NCBI RefSeq assembly: GCF_019097845.1
Contig: NZ_JAHRGM010000085.1
Span: 62,001 to 126,000 of the forward strand
DNA from: Sphingobium sp. AS12
Lineage (GTDB): Bacteria; Pseudomonadota; Alphaproteobacteria; Sphingomonadales; Sphingomonadaceae
Length of the DNA: 64,000 nucleotides
Direction: 5' to 3'
Made by a program: the position numbers and the translations under genes. The notes below the pieces were generated by a model, which saw only the letters and a list, made by a program, of their open reading frames with translations, was not told the DNA's origin and searched no databases. Positions within the stretch are counted from its first letter, which is position 1, and each line of letters begins with the position of its first letter. This document shows, piece by piece, positions 43,881 to 52,935 of the stretch.

Positions 43881-43976
43881 TAAACTCCTTCAATTCTCCG
43901 GCCGGCCGGGGCATGATCGGTCAAGCGGCGCGCTATAGCGCGTCATTCAGGCGCTGATAAGGATGCATTTGCGATA

Positions 43977-46064
43977 ATGTCCAGCATGGCGACGCCCCGC
44001 ATTGTCGAAAGTTATTGGATCCGTATGCCTCTTATTGCCCTTTTGCTGTTTACCGCTGGCGCGAGCGCCCAGACCGAAGGACCGGTGCCAGCAGCCGCGC
44101 CCGCCTACCCGCCCGGCGCGGTGGTCCAGCCGCTGCCGGGGCAAGCCGCGCCGTCGGGCCAGTGGGATCAGGTCGCCAGTCGCGTCGGCATGGCCAGCGA
44201 TTCGGCGATCGGCGCGACGATCAGCCAGTGGCGCGCGCTCCAGCAGAGCGATGGCCTCGGCTTTTCCACCTATGCCAATTTCATCACCGCCAATCCCGGC
44301 TGGCCGGGCGAAGACCGGATGCGGCGGCTGGCGGAAACCGGGATCAATCCGGACAGCTATGATCCGCGGCAGGTGACCGCCTTCTTCGCCCGCTTCCCGC
44401 CGCGCACCGCGACCGGCCATGCTCGCAACGCCACGGCGTTGGTGCAGATGGGCCGGATGGACGAGGCGCGGATCGCCGCGCGCAAGGCGTGGATCGGCGG
44501 ATCGCTCAGTGTCGCGGACGAAGCGCGGTTGCTGTCCCTGTTTGGCTCCAGCCTGACGCCCGCCGACCATGACCAGCGCGCCGACATGCTGCTGTGGGGC
44601 AATGACACGGCGGGGGCAGCGCGGATGCTGGCTTATGTGTCGCCGGGACGTCGCGCCGTCTATCAGGCGCGCATCGCTTTCCGCCGCAAGGCACCCGACG
44701 CCGCGATGCTGATGCAGGCCGCCGAAGCGGTGGGCGCGAGCGATGGTGGCTTCGTCGCCGACAAGGCGCTGTGGTTGCGGGACAGCGGCAACTGGGTCGC
44801 GGCGCGCCAATATCTGGCGAATCGCAGTTCGCTGACCTACCGTCCGGCGAACGCAGAGAAATTCTACGAGGTGCTGCTGGGGCAGGCGCGCGCGGCCGCC
44901 AATGACAGCCAGTGGAGCTTTGCCTATGGCATCGCCAGCAAGATTGACGACGCGGTGCCGCCAGGCTTCGACCTGTCCGATCAGCCGATCGGCGTGCGTG
45001 ACGATTATACCAGCCTCGCCTGGCTGGCCGGGTCCACCGCCTTCTACAATCTCAATCGCCCCACCGACGCGGTGACGATGTTCCGCCGCTATGCCGATGC
45101 GGCCAAATCGCCCCAGACCAAGTCGAAGGGCTATTATTGGGCCGGTCGCGCGGCGCTCCAGTCGGGCGATGCGGCGACGGCCAACAGCTATTTCGCGCAG
45201 GCCGGGGTCTATCCCGACCAGTTTTACGGCCAGTTGGCGCTCGAACGGCTGGGTCGCGCGATCCCGCCGCCCGCCACGGTCGAGCGTCCGGTGCCGATCT
45301 CCGCCGCCGAACGTGCCGCCTTTGACCAGCGATCGGTCGTGCGCGCGGTCAAAGCGCTGGGGCAGATGGGCTATTGGGAGGATCAGGGCAAATTCGCCCG
45401 CGCGATTGCCAATAATGCCGACAGCGACACCGACCATTATCTCGCCGCGGAACTGGCCGAACGGATCGGCCGCACCGACATGAGCGTGATGGTCGGTCGG
45501 CGCGCCGTGTCGAGCGGCCTGACCGGTTATGGCACCAGCGCCTTCCCGCGCGTTCCCGTGCCGCCCACCGCGCAATATAACTGGACCATGGTCCACGCCA
45601 TCGCCCGGCAGGAAAGCCAGTTCGACAAACAGATCGTCAGCCATGCGGGCGCGCGCGGGCTGATGCAACTGATGCCCGGCACCGCGCGCGAACAGGCGGG
45701 AAAGCTGGGCCTTGGCTACAATCCTGCCTCGCTCAACGATCCCAGCTATAATATCATGCTGGGGTCGGGCTATTTTCAACGGATGCTGGACTATTATGGC
45801 GGCAGCTATCCGCTGGCGGTGGCGGCCTATAATGCCGGGCCGGGCAACGTGAACAAATGGATCGCCGCCAATGGCGACCCGCGCCTGCCCGGTGCCGACA
45901 TGCTCCGCTGGATCGAGCAGATCCCGATTTTCGAGACCCGCAACTATGTGCAGCGGGTGCTGGAAAATGCCGTCGTCTATGAAGCGATGAACCCGGAACG
46001 CGCGAAATTTCGCGGGACCAGCGCGGTGCTGAGCCGCTATCTGGGGAAACAGACGCCGGGGTAA
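43977..46064 (+). CDS. Soluble lytic murein transglycosylase
   Basis: Periplasmic peptidoglycan-cleaving enzyme of 695 residues. A signal peptide ends near ALLLFTAGASAQ; a second ATG at 44025 would begin directly at that hydrophobic segment. Residues of about 60-520 form the alpha-helical superhelix of the Slt70 type, and the C-terminal GH23 domain contains the catalytic Glu in ARQESQFDKQIVSHAGARG, then LMQLMPGTA and AAYNAGPGNVNKW. It belongs to the Slt family, releasing anhydromuropeptides. Confidence 0.93.
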   Translation: MSSMATPRIVESYWIRMPLIALLLFTAGASAQTEGPVPAAAPAYPPGAVVQPLPGQAAPSGQWDQVASRVGMASDSAIGATISQWRALQQSDGLGFSTYANFITANPGWPGEDRMRRLAETGINPDSYDPRQVTAFFARFPPRTATGHARNATALVQMGRMDEARIAARKAWIGGSLSVADEARLLSLFGSSLTPADHDQRADMLLWGNDTAGAARMLAYVSPGRRAVYQARIAFRRKAPDAAMLMQAAEAVGASDGGFVADKALWLRDSGNWVAARQYLANRSSLTYRPANAEKFYEVLLGQARAAANDSQWSFAYGIASKIDDAVPPGFDLSDQPIGVRDDYTSLAWLAGSTAFYNLNRPTDAVTMFRRYADAAKSPQTKSKGYYWAGRAALQSGDAATANSYFAQAGVYPDQFYGQLALERLGRAIPPPATVERPVPISAAERAAFDQRSVVRAVKALGQMGYWEDQGKFARAIANNADSDTDHYLAAELAERIGRTDMSVMVGRRAVSSGLTGYGTSAFPRVPVPPTAQYNWTMVHAIARQESQFDKQIVSHAGARGLMQLMPGTAREQAGKLGLGYNPASLNDPSYNIMLGSGYFQRMLDYYGGSYPLAVAAYNAGPGNVNKWIAANGDPRLPGADMLRWIEQIPIFETRNYVQRVLENAVVYEAMNPERAKFRGTSAVLSRYLGKQTPG

Positions 46065-46081
46065 GAGGCATATCCTCACCT

Positions 46082-46179
46082 CCGTTCGCCCTGAGCGAAG
46101 TCGAAGGGTTCTGCTGAGCCGCAGGAGAAGCACCTTCGCTCCGCTCAGGCGAGGGCTTCGACAAGCTCCGCCCGAACGG
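46082..46179. repeat. Composite extragenic inverted repeat, CCGTTCG...GTCGAAGG family
   Basis: CCGTTCGCCCTGAGCGAAG starts the element and CAAGCTCCGCCCGAACGG ends it in inverse, with an internal palindrome between (CACCTTCGCTCCGCTCAGG). The same core is found at 54113-54189. It lies 18 bases past the transglycosylase stop and runs up to the greB ribosome site. Confidence 0.75.
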
Positions 46180-46194
46180 TTATGGGATAGAGTG

Positions 46195-46680
46195 ATGACC
46201 ACCCCCTACCCTAATTATATCTCGCCTGAAGGCTTCGCCAAATTGCGCGCGGAATATGACCATCTGCTGGGTGTCGAGCGGCCCGCGATCGTCGAGGTGG
46301 TGAGTTGGGCGGCGGGCAATGGTGACCGGTCGGAAAATGGCGACTATCTTTATGGCCGCAAGCGGATGCGGGAGATCGACTTTCAATTGAAGCGCCTGTC
46401 GAAGAAGATGAAGGACGCCAAGGTCGTCGATGCCCGGCAGCAGGGCGACAAGAGCCGCGTCTATTTCGGCGCGACCGTCACCATCGCCGACGAGGATGAC
46501 AATCATCGCACCGTCACGCTGGTCGGCAATGACGAAACCGATATCGAGGCAGGGCGGATCGGCTGGTCCTCCCCCATCGCCCGCGCCTTGCGCGGCGCAG
46601 CGGTGGGCGACCTGCGCCGTGTGATGCTGCCGTCGGGCGAGAAGGAATATGAAGTGATGGGGATAAGCTATCCGGGGTGA
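46195..46680 (+). CDS. greB: Transcription elongation factor GreB
   Basis: Stimulates transcript cleavage by backtracked RNA polymerase. The 161-residue protein has the coiled-coil N-terminal domain with the acidic tip region (GNGDRSENGDYLYGRKRMRE) and the C-terminal FKBP-like domain (VGNDETDIEAGRIGWSSPIA). KKMKDAKVVDARQ is the GreB rather than GreA version of the linker. An ATG at 46195 is preferred over the GTG three bases earlier, with GGATAG upstream. Confidence 0.94.
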   Translation: MTTPYPNYISPEGFAKLRAEYDHLLGVERPAIVEVVSWAAGNGDRSENGDYLYGRKRMREIDFQLKRLSKKMKDAKVVDARQQGDKSRVYFGATVTIADEDDNHRTVTLVGNDETDIEAGRIGWSSPIARALRGAAVGDLRRVMLPSGEKEYEVMGISYPG

Positions 46681-46686
46681 GAGTAT

Positions 46687-46775
46687 CCGTCATCCCAGCG
46701 AAAGCTGGGATCTCTCTTCTTCTGACTCAACACTCGCAAAGAAAAGAGAGATGCCAGCATTCGCTGGCATGACGG
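46687..46775. repeat. Extragenic inverted repeat, CGTCATCCCAGCGAAAGCTGG family
   Basis: Two 32-base arms (46687-46718, 46744-46775) are inverse copies matching at 29 positions; each arm also contains its own small palindrome (CCAGCGAAAGCTGG). It fills the gap between the converging greB and GMC oxidoreductase genes. Confidence 0.85.
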
Positions 46776-46782
46776 CGATATA

Positions 46783-48387
46783 TCAGCCCCGCCCCAGCAC
46801 CATCGCCGCTGCCTTTTCCGCGATCATCATGACCGGCGCATTGGTGTTGCCCGATGTGATCGTGGGCATCACCGACGCATCGACCGCGCGCAGCCCATCG
46901 ATGCCATGCACCCGCAACTGCGCGTCCACGACGGCGCGCGATCCCGTACCCATCGCGGCGGTGCCGACGGGATGGAAGATGCTGCTGGCGATTGCGCCGA
47001 CGCCTTCCAGTATCGCCGCGTCATCCTCCCGATCCGGGCCGGGGCGAAATTCGCGCGGGGCGTAGGGGGCCAGCGCCGCCTGTCCGACGATGGCGCGCGT
47101 CACCCGCACCGCCTCCACCGCGACCTGTTGGTCCTCGGCTGCCGAGAGATAATTGGGCCGGATCGCGGGTGCGGCCATCGGGTCTGCTGACCCCACCCAC
47201 ACGCTCCCCCTGCTTTGCGGCCTTAAATTGCAGACGCTGGCGGTGAAGGCGGGAAAGGGATCGAGCGCGCCACCGAATGCGGCCAGGCTCAAAGGCTGGA
47301 CATGATATTGCAAGTTCGCGGTTTCAAAGCGTGGGCTTGATTTGACGAACAGCCCCAACTGGCTCGGTGCCATCGCCATCGGGCCGGATCGGCGGGCGAG
47401 ATATTCCATCCCCATCCATGCCTTGCCGAGCAACGATGATGCCCGCGCATTGAGCGTCACCGCGCCGGTAACTTGCCACGCACAGCGTATCTGGAGGTGA
47501 TCCTGCAAATTCTCGCCCACGCCGGGCAGGTGATGGACGCGCTCGATGCCCAGCGTCGCCAGCTTGCCGCCGTCGCCAATGCCCGACCGCTGGAGGATGG
47601 CCGGTGATCCGATCGACCCTGCGCTCAGCAATATTTCGCCCTCGGCCCGCGCTTCGCACGTTTCACCGTCCAGCAGGAAGCGCACGCCCGTCGCACGCCG
47701 ATCCTTGATGATCACGCGGTCGATGCTCGCCCCGGTGACGACGCGCAGATTGGGCCGTTTCATCGCCGGGCGCAGGAAGGCGTCCGCCGCGCTCCAGCGC
47801 CGCCCACGCTTCTGCGTCACTTCAAAATAGCCCGATCCCAGATTGTCGCCGCCGTTGAAATCATCGCTGTGCGGCACACCATATTGCCGCGCAGCTTCGC
47901 GAAACTTCTCCAGCAAGTCCCAGCGCAGCCTTTGCCGTTCGACCCGTATCTCGCCGCCCGCGCCATGCGCATCGCTTGGCCCACCAAAATGATCCTGCGC
48001 GCGCTTGAAGAAGGGCAGCACATCGTCCCAGCCCCAGCCAATATTGCCCGCCTGCCGCCAGCCATCATAGTCGCGCGCCTGACCCCGCATATAGATCATG
48101 CCGTTGATCGAGGAGGAGCCGCCCAGCACCCGGCCACGCGGATAGCCGATCGACCGGCCACCCAGCCCTGCTTCCTCATCCGTCTTGAGGCACCAGTCCG
48201 TGCGCGGATTGCCGATGCAATAGAGATAGCCGACCGGCACCCTGATCCATAGCCAGTCATCCTTGCCGCCTGCCTCCAGCAGCAGGACGCGAGTTGACGG
48301 GTTGGCGCTCAGCCGGTTGGCCAGCACACACCCCGCGCTGCCCGCGCCCAGTATGATATAGTCATAGGCGCCGAAATCGCGCGGCAT
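46783..48387 (-). CDS. GMC-family FAD oxidoreductase
   Basis: Flavin-dependent alcohol or choline dehydrogenase-like enzyme of 534 residues. FAD binding is seen in YIILGAGSAGCVLANRL and in LLLEAGG; the GMC signature RVLGGSSSINGMIYMRGQ follows, and the catalytic His region is SSIFHPVGTAAMG. The substrate is unknown. The start is the ATG at 48387 with GGGAGAGG upstream; a GTG at 48414 is rejected. No choline-uptake or betaine aldehyde gene is adjacent, which argues against naming it betA. Confidence 0.9.
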   Translation of the reverse strand: MPRDFGAYDYIILGAGSAGCVLANRLSANPSTRVLLLEAGGKDDWLWIRVPVGYLYCIGNPRTDWCLKTDEEAGLGGRSIGYPRGRVLGGSSSINGMIYMRGQARDYDGWRQAGNIGWGWDDVLPFFKRAQDHFGGPSDAHGAGGEIRVERQRLRWDLLEKFREAARQYGVPHSDDFNGGDNLGSGYFEVTQKRGRRWSAADAFLRPAMKRPNLRVVTGASIDRVIIKDRRATGVRFLLDGETCEARAEGEILLSAGSIGSPAILQRSGIGDGGKLATLGIERVHHLPGVGENLQDHLQIRCAWQVTGAVTLNARASSLLGKAWMGMEYLARRSGPMAMAPSQLGLFVKSSPRFETANLQYHVQPLSLAAFGGALDPFPAFTASVCNLRPQSRGSVWVGSADPMAAPAIRPNYLSAAEDQQVAVEAVRVTRAIVGQAALAPYAPREFRPGPDREDDAAILEGVGAIASSIFHPVGTAAMGTGSRAVVDAQLRVHGIDGLRAVDASVMPTITSGNTNAPVMMIAEKAAAMVLGRG

Positions 48388-48463
48388 AGCCTCTCCCTCT
48401 CCGCCCGCGACCATGGCGCGAAAAGGTCGCCCGCCGCAAGCCGGGCGGGCGATATGTCGCCCC

Positions 48464-48649
48464 CTAATCGTGCGGGCGCAGCGACCGGTTGAGGCTGTCC
48501 AGCACTTCGGCGATCGGTTCGGTCACGGTCACGCTGCGGCCTTCGCCAAAGCGGATGCGGGTGCCGTCATTGACCGACGAGACGAAGGTGACTTGCGACG
48601 CGTTGACGGCGGTTTCGGTGCGGTCAGTGCCCACGAACATGACGAGCAT
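48464..48649 (-). CDS. Small FlbD-like protein
   Basis: A 61-residue protein with a strong ribosome site (GGAGAGG, seven bases before the ATG), so I consider it real. The sequence VNASQVTFVSSVNDGTRIRF followed by GRSVTVTEPIAEVLDSL follows the pattern of the short FlbD family found in flagellar operons (hydrophobic strand, N-D-G-T turn, strand, then VxExxxEVxxxL helix). No flagellar gene is near. It lies between a CBS-MCP gene and the GMC gene on the same strand. The resemblance is by eye; function is unknown. Confidence 0.65.
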   Translation of the reverse strand: MLVMFVGTDRTETAVNASQVTFVSSVNDGTRIRFGEGRSVTVTEPIAEVLDSLNRSLRPHD

Positions 48650-48723
48650 GGCTTCCTCTCCTTTTTATGAATGCACAGCCTATCGCCATTTGCGCGCGAT
48701 GCCAGAGGGATTTCTGCCGATCG

Positions 48724-50037
48724 TCAGGTTGCGCGGATCGCCATGATGAAACCGCCCGCGCGCGCCTCCAGCCGATGCGCCTCCCCGGCCAGCCTTTGCG
48801 CGACCGATTGCATGGCCCGCGCGCCCAGCACGGTCGCATCCGCATTGCCGCTGATCGCCTGCGCCCCGGTACGGATATGGTCGCTGGAGGACCCTGCCTC
48901 CGCCACGCTGTCGGCAATGGCGCGGCTGAAGGCGGCCTGCCGGGCAACCGCGTCGAACAGAGCGGCGGACAGCCGGTCGGCACGGGTCATGGCCGCGTCC
49001 ATATGCATATGCCCCGCCGCCACATCGGCCACGGTCGCGCGGACATGCGCGATCCGCCCGGCTATGCCCGCTGCGGCATCGCGCGTCTGTTGCGCCAGCG
49101 ACTTTACCTCGCGCGCGACGACGGCAAAGCCCTGCCCTGCCTCCCCCGCCCGCGCCGCCTCTATACTGGCGTTGAGCGCCAGCATCGCTGTTGCCCCCGC
49201 AATGCTGTCGATCAGGGCGACGACCTCGCCGATATTCTCCGTCTCGGTCCGCAGCGCCTCGCCCTGCGCCATGCCTGCGCGGCTGCGCGCGGCGGCATCG
49301 CGCATCGCAGCGCCTGCGTCACGCGCCTCACTCTCCATCGCCTGGAATATCTGGCCCAGTTCGACCCCGCCCGCCGCGATGCCTGCCAGACGATCGGCCG
49401 TCTGCGCCGCAGCCACCGCCATCGCCGTGCTGTCCGCGCCATCGCTCGCCGCGCGCTCGGCTGCCTGGCTCGCGAGAGCCGACAACTGATCGGCCATCGC
49501 CACCATGTCCGCGATCAGCAGGGCGACATCGCCCTGAAAGCTGGCGCTTTCACGGCGAATCTGTTCGATCCGTTCCGACCGCTCCAGCGCCACCCGCGTG
49601 TCGCGCTGCGCGGTCAATCGCAGCAGCAGGGCGCCGTCCAGCACCCCGGCATAGCGGCCGTCATCGGTCACGATCAGCCCCTCGCACGCGGTGCCCTGTG
49701 CGGCATAGAGGTCGACCAGCCGGTCCACGCTCGCGCACCGGTCCACATGCGCGCAGGGACGGACATGATCATCCAGCCGCCCGCCGAAACTGGGGTTGCG
49801 CAGCAAGGCGTGGCCGAAGGGATTGAAGAGGATGCGGCGCATGTCGCGCTCGTAGATCGCACCGACCGGCCGGTCGCCTGCATCCAGCACCGGCAGCAGG
49901 CGCAAGGCGGAATCCTGCTGGAAACAATCTACCGCCTCGCTGAGCGGACGCCCCAGCCGGATCACCGGCTTGTCCTGCGCCAATGGCAACTCGGCCAGGC
50001 CGGATGCATCAGGTGGGTATATAGGGGCGTGAAACAT
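48724..50037 (-). CDS. Soluble CBS-domain methyl-accepting chemotaxis-like protein
   Basis: A 437-residue protein without membrane helices. Residues of about 15-150 look like a CBS-type pair (AVDCFQQDSALRLLPVLDAG, VGAIYERDMRRILFNP, EGLIVTDDGRYAGVLDGALL), the layout also seen in cyclases with a CBS input. Residues of about 165-437 are a coiled-coil MCP signalling domain with the hairpin-tip sequence IEAARAGEAGQGFAVVAREV. The hairpin can bind CheW/CheA, but no che gene is nearby. Input would be a nucleotide or another small ligand in the cytoplasm. Confidence 0.85.
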   Translation of the reverse strand: MFHAPIYPPDASGLAELPLAQDKPVIRLGRPLSEAVDCFQQDSALRLLPVLDAGDRPVGAIYERDMRRILFNPFGHALLRNPSFGGRLDDHVRPCAHVDRCASVDRLVDLYAAQGTACEGLIVTDDGRYAGVLDGALLLRLTAQRDTRVALERSERIEQIRRESASFQGDVALLIADMVAMADQLSALASQAAERAASDGADSTAMAVAAAQTADRLAGIAAGGVELGQIFQAMESEARDAGAAMRDAAARSRAGMAQGEALRTETENIGEVVALIDSIAGATAMLALNASIEAARAGEAGQGFAVVAREVKSLAQQTRDAAAGIAGRIAHVRATVADVAAGHMHMDAAMTRADRLSAALFDAVARQAAFSRAIADSVAEAGSSSDHIRTGAQAISGNADATVLGARAMQSVAQRLAGEAHRLEARAGGFIMAIRAT

Positions 50038-50121
50038 GGCCAGAGCCTTAGCCGCCCAATGGTAAACGAGCCGTTAGAATTTCATGACACTTTTGTTACA
50101 AGTATCTGTTTTCACTGTATT

Positions 50122-50913
50122 TTATGCGGATTCGCCGGGCTGGTAGCCAAAGGCCTGCTTCGCAAGTTTCACAACCGTTGGATCAGCGACCGGGAAATCC
50201 ATCGGCACCAGCGCCTCCAGCTGTTCCGCCACATAGGTCAGCGCGGCGATGCGACCACCCTTGCGGTGATTATTGTCGATGACGTGCCAGGGCGCATGTT
50301 TCGTGTCGGTCTTTTTGAACATGGCGTGCATCGCGTCCAGATAGTCCGCGCGTCTGGCCCGATTGCGATAATCGTCGGCGCCGGTTTTCCAACGCTTCCA
50401 CGGCACATCCAGCCGCTCGGCCAGTTGTTTGTCCTGGGTTTCCTGGGTGATGTGGACGAACAGTTTGACGATGTTCATGCCCGCGTCGATCTGCTGCTTT
50501 TCAAACGCATTGATTTCGTCATAGCCGCGTTTCCAGTCAGCCTTGCTGCAAAAGCCCTCGACCCGTTCCACCAGCACCCGCCCATACCAGCTACGGTCGA
50601 AGATCGCGATATTGCCGCTGGCGGGAAGGCGCGTCCAGAAACGCCAGAGGAAATGATGGTCCCGCTCCACCTCATTGGGGGCGGCGATGGGATGGACCTG
50701 ATAATAGCGCGGATCCCAGTCGGCGGACATACGCTTGATGATACCGCCTTTACCCGCTGCGTCCCAGCCCTCCAGCAAGATGACGCTGCGGCGCTTGTGC
50801 AGGATATGCGCGACCTGAATCTTGGCGAGGCGCTGTTGGAGCGCGGCCAGAGTGGCGTCATAATCGCCGTCAAATTTCGGCGCGGATTCGTGGGTCGCAA
50901 GGTCGATGGTCAT
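50122..50913 (-). CDS. Polyphosphate kinase 2 family protein
   Basis: Transfers phosphate between polyphosphate and nucleotides. The 263-residue protein has Walker A (EGWDAAGKGG), the PPK2 lid motifs (FDRSWYGRVLVERVEGF and an Arg-rich stretch after KRWKTGADDY) and the conserved NNHRKGGR. The single-domain form could be class I or III; direction (NDP or NTP synthesis) cannot be told by eye. GAGGAT precedes the ATG at 50913. Confidence 0.92.
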   Translation of the reverse strand: MTIDLATHESAPKFDGDYDATLAALQQRLAKIQVAHILHKRRSVILLEGWDAAGKGGIIKRMSADWDPRYYQVHPIAAPNEVERDHHFLWRFWTRLPASGNIAIFDRSWYGRVLVERVEGFCSKADWKRGYDEINAFEKQQIDAGMNIVKLFVHITQETQDKQLAERLDVPWKRWKTGADDYRNRARRADYLDAMHAMFKKTDTKHAPWHVIDNNHRKGGRIAALTYVAEQLEALVPMDFPVADPTVVKLAKQAFGYQPGESA

Positions 50914-50930
50914 GGGCAGCAATCCTCAAT

Positions 50931-51013
50931 CGTCATGCCGGACCAGATTCGGCATCCAGGGCGACGGAGACTGTGTCCGACACCCTGGATGCTGAAGCAA
51001 GTTCAGCATGACG
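50931..51013. repeat. Extragenic inverted repeat, CGTCATGC...GCATCCAGGG family
   Basis: Arms 50931-50961 and 50983-51013 are 31 bases long and match at 25 positions in inverse. It occupies the gap between aspS and the PPK2 gene, both on the minus strand, starting 12 bases past the aspS stop. Confidence 0.8.
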
Positions 51014-51025
51014 GAAAAGGAAAAC

Positions 51026-52810
51026 TCACCCCTTGGCCTGGGGCTCCACCACGCGCACATGCAGTTCGCGCAGCTGCTTGAATTCGGCGGCGCTGGGCGC
51101 GCCCATCAGCAGGTCCTCGGCCTTCTGGTTCATCGGGAAGAGCGTGATTTCGCGCAGATTCTGTGCGCCGCACAGCAGCATCACGATGCGATCGACGCCA
51201 GCGGCCATGCCGCCATGGGGCGGCGCGCCGTACTGGAAGGCGCGATAGAGGCCGCCGAAGCGATCCTCCACATCCTGTTGGCTGAGGCCGACAAGCTCGA
51301 ACGCCTTGACCATCAGCTCGGGCGACTGGTTGCGGATCGATCCCGATGCGATTTCAAAGCCGTTGCAGACCATGTCGTACTGAAACGCATTGATGGTCAG
51401 CGGGTCCTGATTGTTCAGCGCATCGAGGCCACCCTGCGGCATGGAGAAGGGGTTGTGCGCGAAATCGACCGACTTTGTGTCCTCATCATATTCGTAGAAG
51501 GGGAAGTCGACGATCCAGCAAAGGTCGAACCGGTCCTTGTCGATGAGGTCGAGCGTCTCGGCCACGCGGGTACGTGCGAGGCCAGCCAGCTTGGCGGCCT
51601 GCGCTTCCTTGCCAGCGGCGAAAAATACACCATCATTGGCGCCAAGGCCCAGCGCGGCGACCAGCTTCGCAGTCGCTTCCTCGCCATGATTCTTGGCGAT
51701 CGGGCCGCCGGGGGCGCCATCCTTGATGTTGATATAGCCAAGGCCCGAATAGCCCTCGCCCCGCGCCCAATTGTTCATTTCATCGAAGAATTTGCGGCTG
51801 CCAGCGCCAGCGCCCGGTGCCGGGATGGCACGGATCACGCTGCCGCTTTCGACCAGCGACGCGAAGATACCGAAGCCGGAGCCAACGAAATGGTCGGTCA
51901 CATCCTGAATGATGATCGGGTTGCGCAGGTCCGGCTTGTCGCTGCCATATTTCAGCAGCGCTTCGGCATGCGGGATGCGCGGGAAGCTGCCGGCCGGGGT
52001 GACCGGCTTGCCATCGGCAAATTGTTCGAACACTTGGGCGATGACCGGCTCCATCGTGTCCCACACTTCTTCCTGGGTGACGAAGCTCATCTCCAGGTCG
52101 AGCTGGTAGAATTCGCCCGGCAGCCGGTCGGCGCGCGGATCTTCATCGCGGAAGCAGGGGGCGATCTGGAAATAGCGGTCGAAGCCTGCGACCATCAGCA
52201 GCTGCTTATATTGCTGCGGGGCCTGCGGCAGGGCGTAGAATTTGCCCGGATGGATGCGGCTGGGGACCAGAAAGTCGCGCGCGCCTTCTGGGCTGGACGC
52301 GGTCAGGATCGGCGTCGAATATTCGGTAAAGCCAGCGCCTTCCATGCGGCGGCGCATGTCGGAGATGATCTTCGTCCGCTTGACGATATTGGCGTGCAGC
52401 GTCTCGCGCCGCAGGTCGAGGAAGCGGTAACGCAGGCGGATATCTTCGGGATAGTCCTGCTCGCCCGCCACCGGCAGCGGCAGTTCGGCGGCGGTCGACA
52501 GCACGGTGACGGCGTCGGCGACGACCTCGATCGAGCCGGTTTCCATCTTGGGATTGGTCGCTTCGGGACCGCGCGCCACGACCGCGCCGTCGATCGTCAC
52601 CACCGATTCGAGCCGCAGCCCCTCCAGCACGCGCAGCGCGTCGCTGTCCGCCTTCGCCACCACCTGGGTAATGCCATAATGGTCGCGCAGATCGACGAAC
52701 AGCACCCCGCCATGGTCGCGCTTGCGATGCACCCAGCCGGACAGGCGCACGGTCGCGGCGACATCAGCTTCACGAAGGGCGCCGCAAGTGTGGGTGCGAT
52801 AGGCGTGCAT
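51026..52810 (-). CDS. aspS: Aspartyl-tRNA synthetase
   Basis: Class II synthetase of the bacterial type, 594 residues: an N-terminal OB-fold anticodon domain (HAYRTHTCGALREADVAAT to about 105), the catalytic core with motif 2 (FQIAPCFRDEDPRADR) and motif 3 (GGMAAGVDRIVMLLCG), and the GAD insertion at about 290-420. Whether it also charges tRNA-Asn depends on the presence of AsnRS or GatCAB elsewhere. Confidence 0.96.
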   Translation of the reverse strand: MHAYRTHTCGALREADVAATVRLSGWVHRKRDHGGVLFVDLRDHYGITQVVAKADSDALRVLEGLRLESVVTIDGAVVARGPEATNPKMETGSIEVVADAVTVLSTAAELPLPVAGEQDYPEDIRLRYRFLDLRRETLHANIVKRTKIISDMRRRMEGAGFTEYSTPILTASSPEGARDFLVPSRIHPGKFYALPQAPQQYKQLLMVAGFDRYFQIAPCFRDEDPRADRLPGEFYQLDLEMSFVTQEEVWDTMEPVIAQVFEQFADGKPVTPAGSFPRIPHAEALLKYGSDKPDLRNPIIIQDVTDHFVGSGFGIFASLVESGSVIRAIPAPGAGAGSRKFFDEMNNWARGEGYSGLGYINIKDGAPGGPIAKNHGEEATAKLVAALGLGANDGVFFAAGKEAQAAKLAGLARTRVAETLDLIDKDRFDLCWIVDFPFYEYDEDTKSVDFAHNPFSMPQGGLDALNNQDPLTINAFQYDMVCNGFEIASGSIRNQSPELMVKAFELVGLSQQDVEDRFGGLYRAFQYGAPPHGGMAAGVDRIVMLLCGAQNLREITLFPMNQKAEDLLMGAPSAAEFKQLRELHVRVVEPQAKG

Positions 52811-52935
52811 GGCGTTTTGGTCTTTCAGCTTCGTTTTACGGAAATGACAAAGCCCTGACGGCAGGCTATGGGCATAAGGTCACTACGACCAGCCCGCCAG
52901 GGAGCGGGCCTGCCCATAATAAGATCGATGACCAT

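Noticed and set aside
43947..46202. 751-codon open frame opposite the lytic transglycosylase
   Set aside because: Low-complexity Arg/Gly/His product and no ribosome site; the plus-strand gene has an intact GH23 domain.
48667..51081. 804-codon plus-strand frame spanning the CBS-MCP and PPK2 genes
   Set aside because: Runs antisense through two genes with recognisable domains; composition is non-protein-like.
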